Part shown: in pieces, positions 11,301 through 24,850 of the stretch
How positions within the stretch are numbered: position 1 is the first letter of the stretch
How the letters are laid out: each line of letters starts with the position of its first letter
From: Combretum micranthum
Taxonomy: Eukaryota > Streptophyta > Magnoliopsida > Myrtales > Combretaceae
Assembly (NCBI GenBank): GCA_024138025.1
Contig: JAMXBD010000816.1
Coordinates: 1 to 64,000 of the forward strand
DNA length: 64,000 nucleotides
Direction of reading: 5' to 3'
Notes under the pieces: model-generated
Seen by the model: the letters and a program-made list of their open reading frames with translations, nothing else
What the model was told of the DNA's origin: nothing
Database searches by the model: none
Position numbers and translations under genes: made by a program

Positions 11301-13131
11301 CATTTTTCATGTGAAATATGAGTTTAAATATGATTTTGGTGGTTTTTGAAGTAGGGTTCCAAATCCATCCGAATTTTCAACAAACCATTACTAACAAAAT
11401 CTTTTATTTTTCAATGTTCTTGCCTCCTATATATGAAGATCTACTATCTAACATCTCTATACACATACAAGACTACATTTTTATGATCATCAATGCATGG
11501 AAATCAAAATAACTCTATGATCATACATGTAAATGAAGATGTGGATGCCTAACCTTTAGATCTACTAACTATAATGCATGAATCATAAATCTCATGGCAT
11601 GAACATCAGTATATATATAAGATCTCTACTTTACATGCATGAACAAGATGATATCTTAACATAAACTCATCTAAACACCAGATCCATATCTTGTGATGGC
11701 TTGATATTCTTGTTCATGTGTTTTCATGTCCCTATCATGAGCTCATTGGGATTAAATGAGAAAACACACAAGATATAGCCTTGTCATTACAAGATCTAGG
11801 AAGAATAAAGCCTAAAATCAACATACCAAAGTAGTTTTGAAGTAGAAAAGGGAAGAATATGAGTTGAACTTGTGAGAGTGGGGGAGGGGAAGCTCACGGC
11901 ACCAAGGAGGAGGAAGGAGAGATTTTTCCTTTTGTAAAAATTTGAAACAAGTAAAATGAAGAGAGAGAGAGGAGAGAGAGAAATATGTTTATATATGAAA
12001 TGAATTAGGGTTTTAGTGGAATAAATGGAGTAAAAATAATTTGAATTGAGGGAAAAACAAAAGGGGGGGGGGGTGCTCGCCATACTTGTGTGTGTGTGTG
12101 TTTGAAATTTGATATTTTGTAATATAGTTAATTAAAATGTAATAAATGTGATAATTGATTAAGAGACAAAATTTATGGAAAAGAAAATTGAAATGAGTAG
12201 TTGTAAGGATGTAAGAATAGGGTATGGGTAGTGTGTAGTGTAGGTTGTACTTGTGAATAGTTGACAAGACATCTACTTTACCGGTTGTAACGAAAACACG
12301 AGAAAAGCTATAACTGTAATTTTTATAACCCGGAAAATTATAAAATTGATATTTTTGGAATCCTTATAAAATTACGGTTCTAATGAATATTCCGGAATAT
12401 TTTTCTGAGTTCGTGGTCCGAGGCAAGCTTTTCCGTAATTGAGCTCGAGAAGGCCCCGAATTAAAAAATTCCCGAATTTAAAACTTTCAAAGGTTTAAAA
12501 TATCCTTTAAAACAATAATTCAACTTCATTTACTTTATAAAACTTCTTTTATTGTGAAACCGAAGGAAAGCCAAATTTAAGGTTCCTAAGCTCCTCTCAC
12601 TAAACTCAAACTGGACTGGATTAGGGTTTTGCTTTCAATTCCTGGGGTTTCTTAACTACTGAGAATACCGGGGTTTACAACAATAATGACAGTGGAAGGT
12701 TCACACCAAAAGATGTTCAATGTTGGAAGTGCAATAGACCCCACTACCTAAAGAAGTGCCCCCAATTATTTGAAAAGTGTTTCTTCTGTAGAAATGCAGA
12801 CCGTAAGATATCAAGATGTCCAAACAAAAGAATTAGTACTTGCCATGTATGTAATCAGAAAGGGCATTTTGCTAACAACTGTCCACAAGGAAGGAATATT
12901 CTGTCAAGATCATCAGAAGGAGTTGTTCCTATAAGGATTGAGAAAGGAAATAGAAGTGGAAGTGAAAGTAGTCTAGGATCTATTGCTTCGGGAATTCGAA
13001 TCTACAACTTGGAGGGACGGTGGATAGGTGCAGAAATAAACAAAGAGAATGGAAACTTGGCTGCCTTGGAGAACACTAAAGGCTATAACAGCAATATGGG
13101 AACCGGTAAGCCTCCAACCCTATTCTATTGA
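8305..13131 (+). pseudogene. gag: Tekay-like gag, interrupted by a solo LTR and two stops
   Basis: Two exon-like blocks, 8305-9261 and 12685-13131, make one 467-codon gag split by an inserted LTR. Order: a Thr/Pro-rich N-terminal linker (about residues 55-95), the retrotransposon gag domain (DWLSQIEMSFDAY, WWESKK, TIEQYETEFSRLL), a basic linker, then three zinc knuckles after the insertion (beginning CWKCNRPHYLKKC, CFFCRNADRK and CHVCNQKGHFANNC). The frame resumes exactly across the insertion. Two TGA stops (8899 and 9064) fit C-to-T change at CGA codons. The normal stop is TGA at 13129. In related elements a pol frame follows; none is seen here. Confidence 0.85.
9262..12679 (-). mobile_element. 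Solo Tekay-like LTR (3.4 kb) with ACAAT target duplication
   Basis: On the plus strand it reads TGTCACGCCCC ... GGTTTACA, flanked by ACAAT at 9257-9261 and 12680-12684. In its own orientation (minus) it starts TGTAAACCCC and ends GGGGCGTGACA. It has no internal domain, so it is a solo LTR, the usual product of LTR-LTR recombination. The promoter region reads leftward: a C-tract (G-run at 12063-12073 on the plus strand), a TATA-like tatataaac near 11990, then a pyrimidine-rich patch. The rest is AT-rich and non-coding. Confidence 0.88.
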
Positions 13132-15289
13132 TGTTGTTTCTTTATTTCAAGCAACACTGTTTAAAGTTTTTCTTTATATGGATAAATAGGAGTACTGATC
13201 CCCTAATGTGTACTTAAGGAGCTTTTAGTTAGTAATCAGAATGTTTTACTCTCTTGGAATTCAAAGTGATACATTCTTTCGATATATCTAGTCTAGACTA
13301 CCGATGACAAGCAATCAACCTAGTTTTAAGATCTAAAATCCCCACACAAAAGGAAGATGAAACCTAAGAAAATGTTGATCGATCATTCAATAATGATGAA
13401 AGGCCATACAGTCTTTTGCGACCTTAGGAAATAATGAAGTTAAGAATCCTTGGGATAAGAAATATACCTCCCAAGTAAGACCCCAATAAAAAAGTCACAA
13501 GGAGAACATAGAAATCATAAACCAATAAGACGGAAAGATGATATTGGTGAAGGATTTGCTATCACAAGAAAAGAAGAGACCCATTCTTTCAAGTTGATAA
13601 GAGAGAATGAATGACTATAATATGAAAGAGGATGAAAGGAAATCGACCTTTGGAGATATTCATAAATTTCAATAGAAGTTTTAAGAAAAATCTTGGATAA
13701 ATAACTCAGACTTCACCCAAAGAAAGAGATCAACATGGTAACTAGACTAATAACCCATAAGGAAGTCAGGGAAACAACAACAAGAAACCCTAGATCAAAG
13801 ACCTTATGCAACAAAGTACACCACCATGAAATGCACCCGTTCAGCTTATAATGGAAGAAAAGGATAAACCCCTAAGCCAATATGTTACCTTTTGAAAAGA
13901 AACAAAGTGAGCATCCACTCCCTGGAAGTGGAAATCTTTTGACCAATTACAAGGAGCGAACCCAAGGTTTAAAATGTTACCAACTAAGGACTAGATCAAG
14001 AAGGAGTGACCCTCGGACCCTTTATAAACCCCACAAGTTCTGGTAACGCTTTTTGGACTTGAACCAAGAATATAAGACCCTGTTGAAGAAGCAAATAATT
14101 GACAAAAATCGTGGAATAACCTAAAGGAGAAAAAGAGATAACCGAATAATATAATTCTAAGTATAAGGAGATAGTAAAAAGGATTGAGAAATTGAACATC
14201 GAAATTTCCAAACAAGGAGAAAACAATCAATAGAATATTAAAGCCAACGGCGTAAAAAGAATAAAAGAGCTTAGATGAGAAGATACGAAGGATAAAGAGG
14301 AAATACAAGAAGAAAGGTGTATTGAAGGAAGTTCAAGGATGATTTAGCATAACTAAGGACGAGGAAATCGATAAGAAAGAATCATGAATACGGTTCATAA
14401 TTTGGGATCAATGACATATTCAATAAGAACTCAGGTATACTGAAGTGCAAGGGACATTAAAGAAATTGATAAAAAAAAAAAAAGTAAAAACGCGAGAAGA
14501 TAGAATGATCTACAAGGCCTCAATAAATACCAGGAACCTTTTCGAGATTTTGGATTTCTCACATTACTAGTAAGAAGGCAAGGACAATGAAAGTATAAGC
14601 TGATTGACTGACAAAGACGGTTCGTTTCATAAACAGTCAATATAACATTCTCCATGAAGCTTTATAAAGGAAGATGATATAAAAACAAAAGAGTTCTAAT
14701 CTGAGTCATGACAAACCAGGACAGGAGAATGGAGTAATAAAGAGGAACTAATAATGAGTTTCGGAGAAAAAGAGACCTCTGATGCTACGCAACCAACGAT
14801 CAAGAAGAAAAATTCAAGATCTTGGAGAAACAATTAAGAATGACTCATGAAATGGGAAAGGCACGAGATAGACGAAAGAAATAAAAAGAAGGACCCTAGG
14901 AGTTCCAAAATGAAAATCATGTGCACTTAAGGGTAGGAAGTAATTACCATACGATCTTTTGAGAAGTGATAAGACAAGAAGGAAGTCTAGATTATTATAT
15001 TGGAGACATGTGATAAATCCCCATTCAATAAATGGTCAAGAAATCGAGTTACAAAGGTAAAAGTCAATGTTTTTTTTTAAGGAGAACTTTCCTTATGAGG
15101 AATACCCAATACAGACTTTCATCTCGAGGAACTCAAAGGATAAAGAAATGATGAAATCGGTTAAGGAGAATCTTTTTCCAAGAAATCTAAGGAAATACAA
15201 ATAAAGCACAACCCAAGTATTCAAGTTTGGTTGAAACCGCAATAAGGAATTTCCAAGTTTTGAGGACAAAACTTTCTTTAAGGGGGGTA
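13132..15289 (+). other. Non-coding 3' internal region of the Tekay-like element, ending in a PPT
   Basis: This lies between the gag stop and the 3' LTR, where pol (at least 3 kb) should be. It is purine-rich on the plus strand, has no long plus-strand ORF, and shows no RT, RNase H or integrase motif in any frame. It ends with gttttgaggacaaaactttc and a polypurine tract (ttaaggggggtag, 15278-15290), as expected before a Tekay 3' LTR. I read it as the internal part of a gag-only derivative; extreme decay of pol is the alternative. Confidence 0.6.
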
Positions 15290-18200
15290 GGTACCCCAAA
15301 TTTTCAGAAACAGTTTAGCATAAAACCCTAAACCAGAAGTCAAACGGAACCCTAAAAGTCAACAAAACCCTAGTTTACCGTAACTGATTAAATCCGGCAT
15401 TGCCGTTTTCTTTGGCCTTGGAAAACGAAGTTGGGATGATTAGCTAGAATAGTTCGTAATAACCATAGGTTTTATAAAAATATCAATTTTTTGGATTTCA
15501 GGTGTCCTTCGAACCCGATCAGACACAGTTCTCGAAAAACGTGTCCGGAAGCCTAGAATAGTAAAAATATTCTGAATACACCGTTAGACTCTTAAAAATA
15601 TAAGGTTTTCAAAAATATCAATTTCGTAATTTTTCGGTAGCTAAAAATAACAGATATAACATTTATACGTGTATTTTCTTACTACCGGTATTTTATTAGT
15701 CATATCTATCTTACATTACACTATTCATTGTTATTCTACATTATTCTTTTATCTCTACTTTTTCTTACACCTATTCTTACACACTCCATAACCTATAACC
15801 TTAACTTTTTAGCTTTCCCATAACTTTATTTCGCATCTACCTTACATATTACATCTTTTATTTAACAAAAAAAAATAAATAAAATCTCTCTCCCCTCACA
15901 TCACTCATGGCCGGCGCCTCTCCCCCTCTACACCCCTCAATTTTGTTTCAATTTTCTTATTTTAATCACACAAAATTCACTCCATATTTTCCTATAAATA
16001 CTACCCTCCTCTTTCACTTCTTTCACACATTCACTACTCACAAATTCTTACCAAAACTCTCTCAATTTCTCCTCTTAAAACTCTCTCAAAATACCATCCC
16101 AAAACTCTCTCAAAATATTTCTACAACAACTTCTACCAACAACTAAAACCCATAACCACATAACCATTACCAAAGTCTCCTTTAGGTAACCACCTTTCTA
16201 TTATTTTCTTCTTCTTCATGTCATGTAACTTTACATGACCCAAAATGTGAGTTTCCAAAGACTACAAGTTATGGAAACTACATTATGTTCATGTATTGTT
16301 TCTGTTCATGCTAATCCATTTATGTTTATATTGTTTTATTATTGTTAATATATTATTATCTATATATGTATATATACATATTCTTTAGAGCATATAAGCT
16401 CACTTACAATTTATTTTATTTCATGCAAAGAAATTTATTTAATTTATTCCATTGCAATTTATTTATTTATTCCTTGTTAAATTAAGACTAGCCTCTAGTT
16501 TTAGACTTGTCATCATCAAGTCAAAACAAGTTTTTCTTTCTTACATTTTTTTTGTTTTGGGACTAATCTACTCTTATTTCTGGGAGCCTTGAAAAAGCTA
16601 AGACTCCAATACTTGACTTTATATTTACTTTTCATATTATTTTGTGTTACTGTTATTTTCATAATCATGTCATTTAGATTGTTGTCCAAAAATTTTAATA
16701 ACAAACAAAAGAAAATTTTTGTCACTTAGAGATAATTATATCTATAAGAAAGAACAAAAGATAAACTCATTTCCTTTCAAGTTACAAAAAGAACTCACTA
16801 TAATTTTAGAAACTACTTTTAGCTAAAAAAAAAAAAAGCTACTTAAACCTTTATTACTCCTTTGTTTTTCAAAAGAAACAATTTGTTGATACAAAAATGG
16901 TTCTTTTTATAGAAAGATAAACAATGAATGGCTAATAAATTCAAGTAAAGACCTTTACAAACAAATAGGCAAAGAAAATCTATGGTTTGAAAACAAAAAT
17001 AAAGTTATTTCTTTACATTTACAAGAAGAAACCACTAAAATTTAAGAAACTACTTACTATAAAAAGTTCTTAAGTCACATATTGCTCCACTTTGTTTTAT
17101 CAGAAAATAAACTTTTATTAATGGATGATTTCTATGAAAAACATAAAGCATGAGAAAGGAATGAGAAATTTTCAAATGAAAATTTTTGTAAACAAATAAA
17201 CAAAGAAATTTGTACAAGAAAAATAAATATGAAGAATAGCATATTTTCTAATAACTTCAAAATAGTATAGAAAACTAGAAAATAAAAAAAAATTATTTTT
17301 GAAAAGATACTTAGAAAAATAATAAAATCAACGTAAAGCCTTTTAGAAAACAAAAGGGAACAAGGTATTTCATTTCAAGGAAATTGCAAAAACAATTTTT
17401 GAAAACTATATTCTTCCAACATTGTTTTACTTAAAAATAATTGATAGAAAACACTTGAGCATGCTTAAATATGAGTTATATAGTTATAAAAAGAGAATTT
17501 TCAACTATATAAATAACTAAGTATTTATCAAACAAGTTTTGATTTCTTGAACCAAAGTTGTTTTTACTTGGAAAATTCGTGGTGAATTTTGTCGCCACTA
17601 TTTCGAAGCCTAATAGCATTTATGTGTTGTAAATATTAGAAATGGGTAGATCTTTTCGAGTAGATAGAAATCGGTATGTTATATGCGCGATTCCGACTAA
17701 AATGACCAAGTTATGGCCATTTTAAGTTGGAACATTCCTTTATACGAACTTTAATGTTCTTTTGACATTGTTTTGTCAAATTTCATGAAAATCATCAGGA
17801 ATACTCATTGTGGGTATTTTCTTTGGCTAGGTGACCCCGAGGAAGGATTCATTTACCCCCGAGGATTATTACGATTAAGTGGAGTACGTAAACGACTCAT
17901 CCGCTTAGAGGAATAGTCGACATGGCATCATGAGTTTATTTCCATTAAATGCTATACTTGTTGTGCTTGTAAATTAGATGCATTAGAGTTAGGAAAAGAT
18001 AAACCGATATGTATGTAAAATAATTCTTTGAAAGAATTTTTAAGAATATCGAAGCCGAAATTGTTTTAAATGATTGTTTTAGTATAGTATTGATTTGTAT
18101 GAAATTCCTTGATCGCCTTAAATTTAAAAATAATTATGCTATGACTTTATAAATAAATGAATTCATGCATACCACGAAGTGAGTCACATTGCATTTTGGG

Positions 18201-18969
18201 TTATTATTCTTAGGTGAGAAGGATAGTAAGCTCAAGTCTAAAGTAACACTTGGCAGGATATCCGAAAGCGATTGCTTGGTGACTTAAGGGAATTGCTTGG
18301 TAGAAGATCCGAAAGCAAGGTCAAATCAAGTAGATTCGGAATGCTTGGCGATGACTGCTCACAAGCTTAAAACTTTTTAAATTAAGACTCCTTGTTTGGA
18401 GAATAAGTATCACCAAACCCCGAATGGAGGCGCAAATCCATTCAACATATAAGTTCCCGGAAAACTATATGCTTGTTTGCCCACGTGTTTGTTGCATTAC
18501 ATTTGTTTGTTTAATCAACTTGTTTGAAATCTTGTTACAAGTTATTTATAGAAATAGTTCTCACTAAGCCTATTAGCTTATACCCGATAGATACTTTTGC
18601 AGTTTCCTTACTTATGGTTAAGGCCACGAGACCCTGCGGCAGGTAATCTCTTTTGGATAATAGAAATTTAGATAAAAGTAGTATTAGTATTAATGTACAG
18701 ATATCCATGTAATAGATTAGTGATCAAGGGAAATGCCTCTAAGTTTGTAAAGGCCATTATATGAATGAATGATTATTATGAGTCCTCTTTTCTTAATGTA
18801 TTATTTATATCTTCTTAAACTTCATAATTCCATATATGGTCCTCTAAAGTTGTGAAAGTACGCCTTACACTTAATATAAAAGCTTTGGGAATGACTAAGG
18901 TTGTCATACTTAAGCTTTAGTATTGAGTGTGGCGGACTGTCACGTTTAGGGTACCATTGGGGCATGACA
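15290..18969 (+). repeat. Tekay-like 3' LTR (3.7 kb), plus strand
   Basis: It follows the PPT directly. The start has lost the usual TG (gtaccccaaatt instead of TGTAANCCCC). The end ggggcATGACA at 18969 carries the conserved terminal block (ggcggactgtcacgtttaggg). A promoter-like stretch is visible: a C-rich patch (about 15910-15940), a TATA box (tataaata, near 15991) and a pyrimidine-rich run. No duplication could be matched because the 5' LTR is absent. It abuts, and appears to truncate, the minus-strand LTR that starts at 18970. Confidence 0.8.
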
Positions 18970-21800
18970 ATAATAGAAGTCTATCCAGTCTAAAACCATA
19001 TTACAAACATCAGGGTTTATGTTCAAGAGATTTTTCCTAAAAGTCCACGCCTCTAGCTAGGTGCCGACTTCTTCAAAAGCTCCCTCATCCAAAAAATAAC
19101 CCTGTGAAAAGTGTTCTCTCGGTATAACAAAAAATGGGAATAACACAACAAAACTATCAGGGAGTAAGCTAACAGGTTTAGTGAGATTCAATTCCAAATA
19201 TTTAATACTCAACAACAGTATATAACAGACAAGTTATTAACAACCATATGAAATGCACAAGCACGTGAGCATACAAGCATATGACTTTCCGAGCCATACA
19301 TGAATGGATTTACCCCTCCACTCGAGTTTAGGATGGTCCATAAGACATGCAACCATAAATTCCAATTTTGAGTGGGTGGTCCATAAGTCATGCAACCATA
19401 ATCCTGATCTCTTTCTCTTAGTTATACAACCTCTGTTGTTTTATTGTAGTAGTTTTATATGTGCCTACTCCACTCAATTAACCTTAAGCGATCTCACATC
19501 CTTAATGTTAACATAGCCCCCTCGCCTTCCGCTAATATGCTTTTGTCCCACCAAAGGTATATTAGCTAATGCAATGTGACTCACTTCGTGATATGTATGT
19601 ATAGTTTATTTCATAATCGTGGCATGTTAATTATATAGATTAAATGCGATCATAGAGAATTTCAGATAATCCAAGTTTATACTAGCTCATATAATGATTT
19701 TACAACAAGTCTCGTCTCGATATACTTATTATTCATTCAACCAAGATTAAATCATAACCCATTATAGTTTTATCTTTTCCTAATTCTAATGCCACTACGA
19801 TTACAAGAACATACATGGGCATAACTATTTAAGAAATGAACTCACTTCGCCATGGAGAGAAATCCACTAGTCGTAGTAGTCCTCAGGGAGTGGAAATCCA
19901 TCCTCCAAATCACCTAAGTACAAGGAATACCCGAAATAAGTATTTCTTATAAGGTTCTATCAACTTAACAATTCTATTTACTAAGTTCGTCAATTTTCGC
20001 ATAAGTTAGAGTCCAAACTTCAAATGACTATATCTAACTCATTTTAACTCAGAATTGAGCATATAATATACCGATTTCTATCTACTTCAAAAGATCTATC
20101 TATTCCAAGCATTTTTTTAGAGTTTCAAAAATTTTTAGGTCACGAAATAATCTAATCAGTTCTGATCGGTCGAAATTTCCAATTCCGAAAAATAGTTTTG
20201 TGGATGTTTGTGATGTTTCTAGCATATAAATCAACCATACATGCAATATTGATGATTTCCTATCATGAATGTCATGATATGAACTTGATGCATGCATGCT
20301 CTTGACATTATTTACTAAAAGGAAATTTGAGAAACTTTTTATTTGTAAAACTCCATGACTATTTACTTTCAAGAGAACTGGTTTCTCAACTTTGACCATC
20401 CCCTTTGTTTTGGATTTATTTCCTTAAGAAAATCAAATTATTCTTGATCAAATTGAGTCTCCATTATACCTATTACTTAAGCCTTCATTTCTACATAAAA
20501 ATTTGTATCTTACACTTTGTAAATATGTTTTCAAATAGGATTTATTCAAAAATCCGAATTTTTAGAAATTAAATTTTTGGATGATTCTTTCGGGAAAAAC
20601 TTATTCAATGCATTAAAATTCAAGGCTTTACTATACCTATCCCTTAAGGACTTCATTTATTACAACAAAATTTTATTTTGAGTTGAAAAATAGGTGTTTT
20701 CATGGCATTACTCCCAAAATTATGAATTTTCTAAATTGAGTAGTAACTCAACATCTTCTATATTGTTTCTACCCTTTGTTTTACATATTAATCTCATCAA
20801 AACTCATTTCAACTTATAAAAATCATTACTCAATAATATCTATTACCTATACCCTTCATTTTTCACATAAAACATGAGTTTTAGAGTTGATAAAAAGGTT
20901 TTTAAAATATGACTTTGAAATCATATGAATTTGTCTTTGAACACAAAAACTTTTCCTTTTTAAGTTCTTTGTTTTATTTGCCTAAGGATCTACCAACTAC
21001 AACATCTATATACACAAAACAAAGCCTTTATGAGCATTAATGTATGAAAACATAAATTATTCATAAGATCATAAATGTCAAGCATGGTATAAGCACCTAA
21101 AAGCTAGATCTACTACCTATGATGTATGAAATGAAGTTTAAAAGCATGAACATGGATTTTATGCTGAATCTCTACTTTACTCTACTTCTACATGCATGAA
21201 CATGGAGATATTTCAACAAAAACTTAATCAAACACAAAATCCACTCTTGTGATGGCTTGTTATTCATGTATTAGTATTTTCCTATCCCTAGCAAGTGCTC
21301 ATGGGGACTTAAAGTGAAAATACTCATGAATAATCTTGTCATTACAAAATTAAATGGTAGAGAGGCTTAAGATTCGTCACCTAAAGCTTGAAATAGATAA
21401 GAAATGAAGAAAAAATGAAGCTTGTGTGTGTGTGTGTGTTTGTGATGGTGGTGAGAGTCACGACAATAGGGAGAGAAAAGAGAAGGTTTTGTGAGCTTTT
21501 GAAACAAATGAAATAAAGTAAAAGACTATTTATATTAAGTGAAATTAGGGTTTGTTTATAATATAAAAAGAAATAAAATAAAGCAAATTGGAGTCAAATT
21601 GGGGAGGAGGGGTGGTGAGGGGGTGCGCGGGGGGTTGCGCCATCCTCAATGGGGAAAAGAGAGAGATTTGAAATTGTTTTAAATTGTAATATATGTAATA
21701 AAAAGTATTGAATATAATAATTTGTTAAGAGACAAAAATTCTTGGAAAAGAAAATATAATTGAGTGTTTGTAAGGTTGTGAGACTAGTGTATGGGTTGTG
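18970..21800 (-). repeat. Minus-strand Tekay LTR, left part (its U5 end is lost)
   Basis: It aligns in order with 9480-12230 of the solo LTR (the agtaagctaac...ttagtgag block, the tgactcacttcg block, the promoter region) but lacks the first ~240 bp with the TGTCACGCC terminus. It is interrupted at 21801 by a plus-strand LTR and resumes at 41172. A TTGTG duplication (21796-21800, 41167-41171) proves the interruption. The segment includes a G-rich promoter block at 21601-21634. Confidence 0.8.
21601..21634 (+). promoter_or_regulatory. G-quadruplex-forming motif opposite the LTR promoter
   Basis: Four G-runs (21601-21604, 21609-21612, 21619-21623, 21629-21634) are separated by loops of 4-6 bases, which satisfies the standard four-run quadruplex pattern. 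It lies just upstream of the minus-strand LTR's TATA region, so the LTR sense strand carries the C-runs. Folding is inference. Confidence 0.55.
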
Positions 21801-24364
21801 TGTAAGCCCCGGAAAATATAAGTAAATAATTCTACGATGAACTTTGAAAATAAACCCTAAAAATCACTCCAAATTAAAACCGAATTTCGACAAGTCCTAA
21901 ATCACGAACAAATTTAGAAACTTCTTAATCTTGAGAAAATGAAAATCATTAAACAATAAAATAAGAACTTAGTGGTCTTCAAATTGAAAACCACGACGTA
22001 TGAAAAATTCTATATTTAACTCCGACTTATAAAAAAGGGTAATATAAAGCTCAAAAACAAATTATTAAAAAGCAAATAACGATTGACTTTCGAAAATATA
22101 ACTCAATTCAAGAATTCCGAAAACATTAAGAGATATTAAATACTTACAAAAATAATATTTAAAATAAGTTTCTCAAATTAAATATGTTGTATAAATATAA
22201 ATATTAGTTTCCAAATTGGCAAAGGTTTAAACAGGAAAATCACCTGGAAACCCTAACCGGAATACAATAGTGTAAGTCCGGCAATCTAGCGCCCCTAACC
22301 TGGGGACCGAGATGTAGTTTAAATATGTAGAATAGCTCGTAGTAATATAAGTTTATTTAAAAATATCATATTAGTAAATTTTTGACCTATTTTAAACCCG
22401 TTCTGATACAGACTTCGAAAAGCGTATCCCGGGGCTTGAGATATCAAAAATATACCATTAGTACCGTTAGACTCGTAATTCCACAAGATTTCTAAATATA
22501 TTAGTTATGTAATTTTTTCGGTTATAAAAGTTACAGTTATAACCTTTTTATCGTGTTTTCATTTCTACCAGTAATTGATTAATCTTTTGCACTATTCATT
22601 TTATTTCATTACACAATTTTATTATTATTATTTTTTTATAATGTATACCCTAGGTTTCCTAGTAATCAAGTAAAGTTCAGAGACCGGAAAATAAAACCCT
22701 AAATCGGTTTAGTTTAAGCTTTGTGAGAAAAACTTAGAAACCCTATATCCGGCTTTTCTTCGGTTTCATATCAAAAGAAATTTTATAAAATAATTTAATA
22801 TGGAATATTATTTCAAAGTATTGTAAACCCCAGTTTTTTTCAAGTAACCAAGATAACTCAAGAACCGGAAACCAAAACCTTAAACCGGAATAGTTTAGGA
22901 CTGGAGTGAGAAATAGGAACCCTAAATCCGGCTTTTCCTCGGTTTCCAATTAAGAAACTTTTATAAGAAAATTTAAATTTGAATATAGTTCTTGATTATA
23001 TTTCAAACCAAGAAAAGATCAGATTTTAAGAAAATTTCAATTCCGGGTCATCCCGAAACCCATTATAGAAAAGCGTGCCCCATAACTAGAATTTCAAAAA
23101 TTTACTTATGAATACTTATTAGAATCGAAATAAAATAAGGATTTCAAAAATATAAATTTCATAATTTTTCGGCTTACGAAAAATACAGTTATAACCTTCT
23201 TATTCGTATTTTTTTTACTACCGGTAATTAAATTGTCTTGATTACTATTCACTACTATTCATAAGTACAACCTATGACTACTCATTTGTACACCCTATTC
23301 TTACAACCACTCAATTCCATTTTCCTTTCCAAGGACTTTTGTTTCCAAATAATTATTACAAGTTATGTCACTTTATGTACATCCATCAAAACAAATCAAT
23401 CGAAACAAGTTAATCAAACATCAAATCCCCCCTTTTTCTCATGCATTGGCCGGTGTGAAAACCCCCCCAACAAGCTCCTTGTGTAATTTTTTTTTAACTT
23501 CTTTTTGTCACATCTAACCTAATTCCACTTAATATATAAGCCACACTTTCTTTCTCTCACTTCATTATACACATTTCAAAGTTTTCAAAAGGTAAAAATG
23601 CTCTCTTTTTCTCTTCCTCCCTACCCCATGCCGTGAGCCTCCATGCTCATACACACACACACACAACTTTCTTTTATCCTTCATTCATCTCCTATTTTAC
23701 TTTAAGTAAATGAGCTTTTACTCCTTCTATTCATAGATCTTTGTAATGGCTAGGTTATTCTTGGATATTTCCAACTAAATGTTCCCATGATCTCTTGATA
23801 GGGACAAGGAAATATCAAAACAAGAATACCAAACCATCACTAGTAGATCTTGTATTTCAAGGAGCTTTCAAGGCATAAGCTTTATGATTTTTCATCAAAA
23901 AGTGTTTTGAACAAAAGATTTTTTATAAAAATGTAGTTTTTATGTTTTCAAAATCTATTTAAGCACTTGATATAGTGGATCTATCATTTTACTACTCATA
24001 TTCATATAGGCATTTAACATCTCATCTTTATTTTGAGTTTATGTGCATTAATGGTCTTTAATGTTTTTGTCCTTAGTAAATGACCTTTCTAATACATAGA
24101 TCTATAGATAAATGAGTTAACAAAACCAAAAAGGAAAACACTTTTCAAGAAATGAGTTGGAGTAAATTCGGATGACTTGAGAAACCTAGTTTAAAAACCC
24201 TTTTATCAACTGCTAAACATGTATTTTACAAGAAAAGTCTATAGGTGATAGATAATGTTTAGTAATATTTTTCATGAGTTTAAATGAGTTTTTACTAAAG
24301 AAAATATTTGAAACAAGAGATAAAGTCTAATAGAAGTTTTGAGTCAAAAGTCTTGAAGGCCAAA

Positions 24365-24850
24365 TGATGTGATCCATATAGCATCATCAATTGAGCCCAT
24401 CAAGTTCAAGATCAATAATCCAGTTAAAGGAAAAGAAGGCTTGTTGACGCGAGTTATGATCATTAAATCACAAGTTAAAGTTTGGGATACAAGAGATTAA
24501 AGGATGAATCACAAGGTTATCAAGGCTTTGGAACAAGGATGGAGCAAGTATACTTCAATATTTTTCAAGTAATCATCAAATAGAGCCAAGGAAAGCTGAT
24601 TTGTGCAGAGAAGCAAGAATGGCCGCCAGCCATTCTCCCATGGCCGCCGGCCATGACTCCCCTGGCCAATTTTTCGAACTTTACAATTTTGCTCCAGAAT
24701 GCTCATGGCCGCCTGCCATCTTTGATTGGCCGCCAGCCAACATTTAGGACGTATTGAATTCATTGTTTTGACGTTTTGTTTTCATTTTTGAGTTATATAA
24801 ACCCTATTTGGGTCCTTGTACAAGATAGATTATTGTTGAATGAAAAACCA
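24365..24850 (+). repeat. 5' LTR of the tandem (U3 only; R-U5 deleted)
   Basis: It is nearly identical to the first ~485 bp of the LTR at 33097. The match stops at aaaccaaagct (about 24846), where the R-U5 region and primer site should follow. The sequence jumps instead to leader text (ctctagatcaggttatat) matching the region after the primer site at 31279. A short shared agct lies at the junction, suggesting deletion at microhomology. Confidence 0.8.
24622..24800 (+). promoter_or_regulatory. GCCGCC array and TATA box of the tandem's 5' LTR
   Basis: GCCGCC lies at 24622, 24643, 24708 and 24729, within palindrome-like GGCCGCCRGCC contexts. TATATAA follows at 24794-24800. The middle LTR (30480-30660) and 3' LTR (33354-33543) repeat the same arrangement. 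Confidence 0.55.

Noticed and set aside
9300..12600. Possible terminal-inverted DNA transposon, because the ends read TGTCACGCC ... TTTACA
   Set aside because: The ends are not inverted repeats; the same termini bound a PPT-adjacent LTR at 41615, so these are LTRs.
15907..16146. 79-codon plus-strand ORF starting MAGASPPL
   Set aside because: Lies in the LTR promoter and pyrimidine-rich region; low-complexity Ser/Thr/Leu composition reflects the CT-rich strand.
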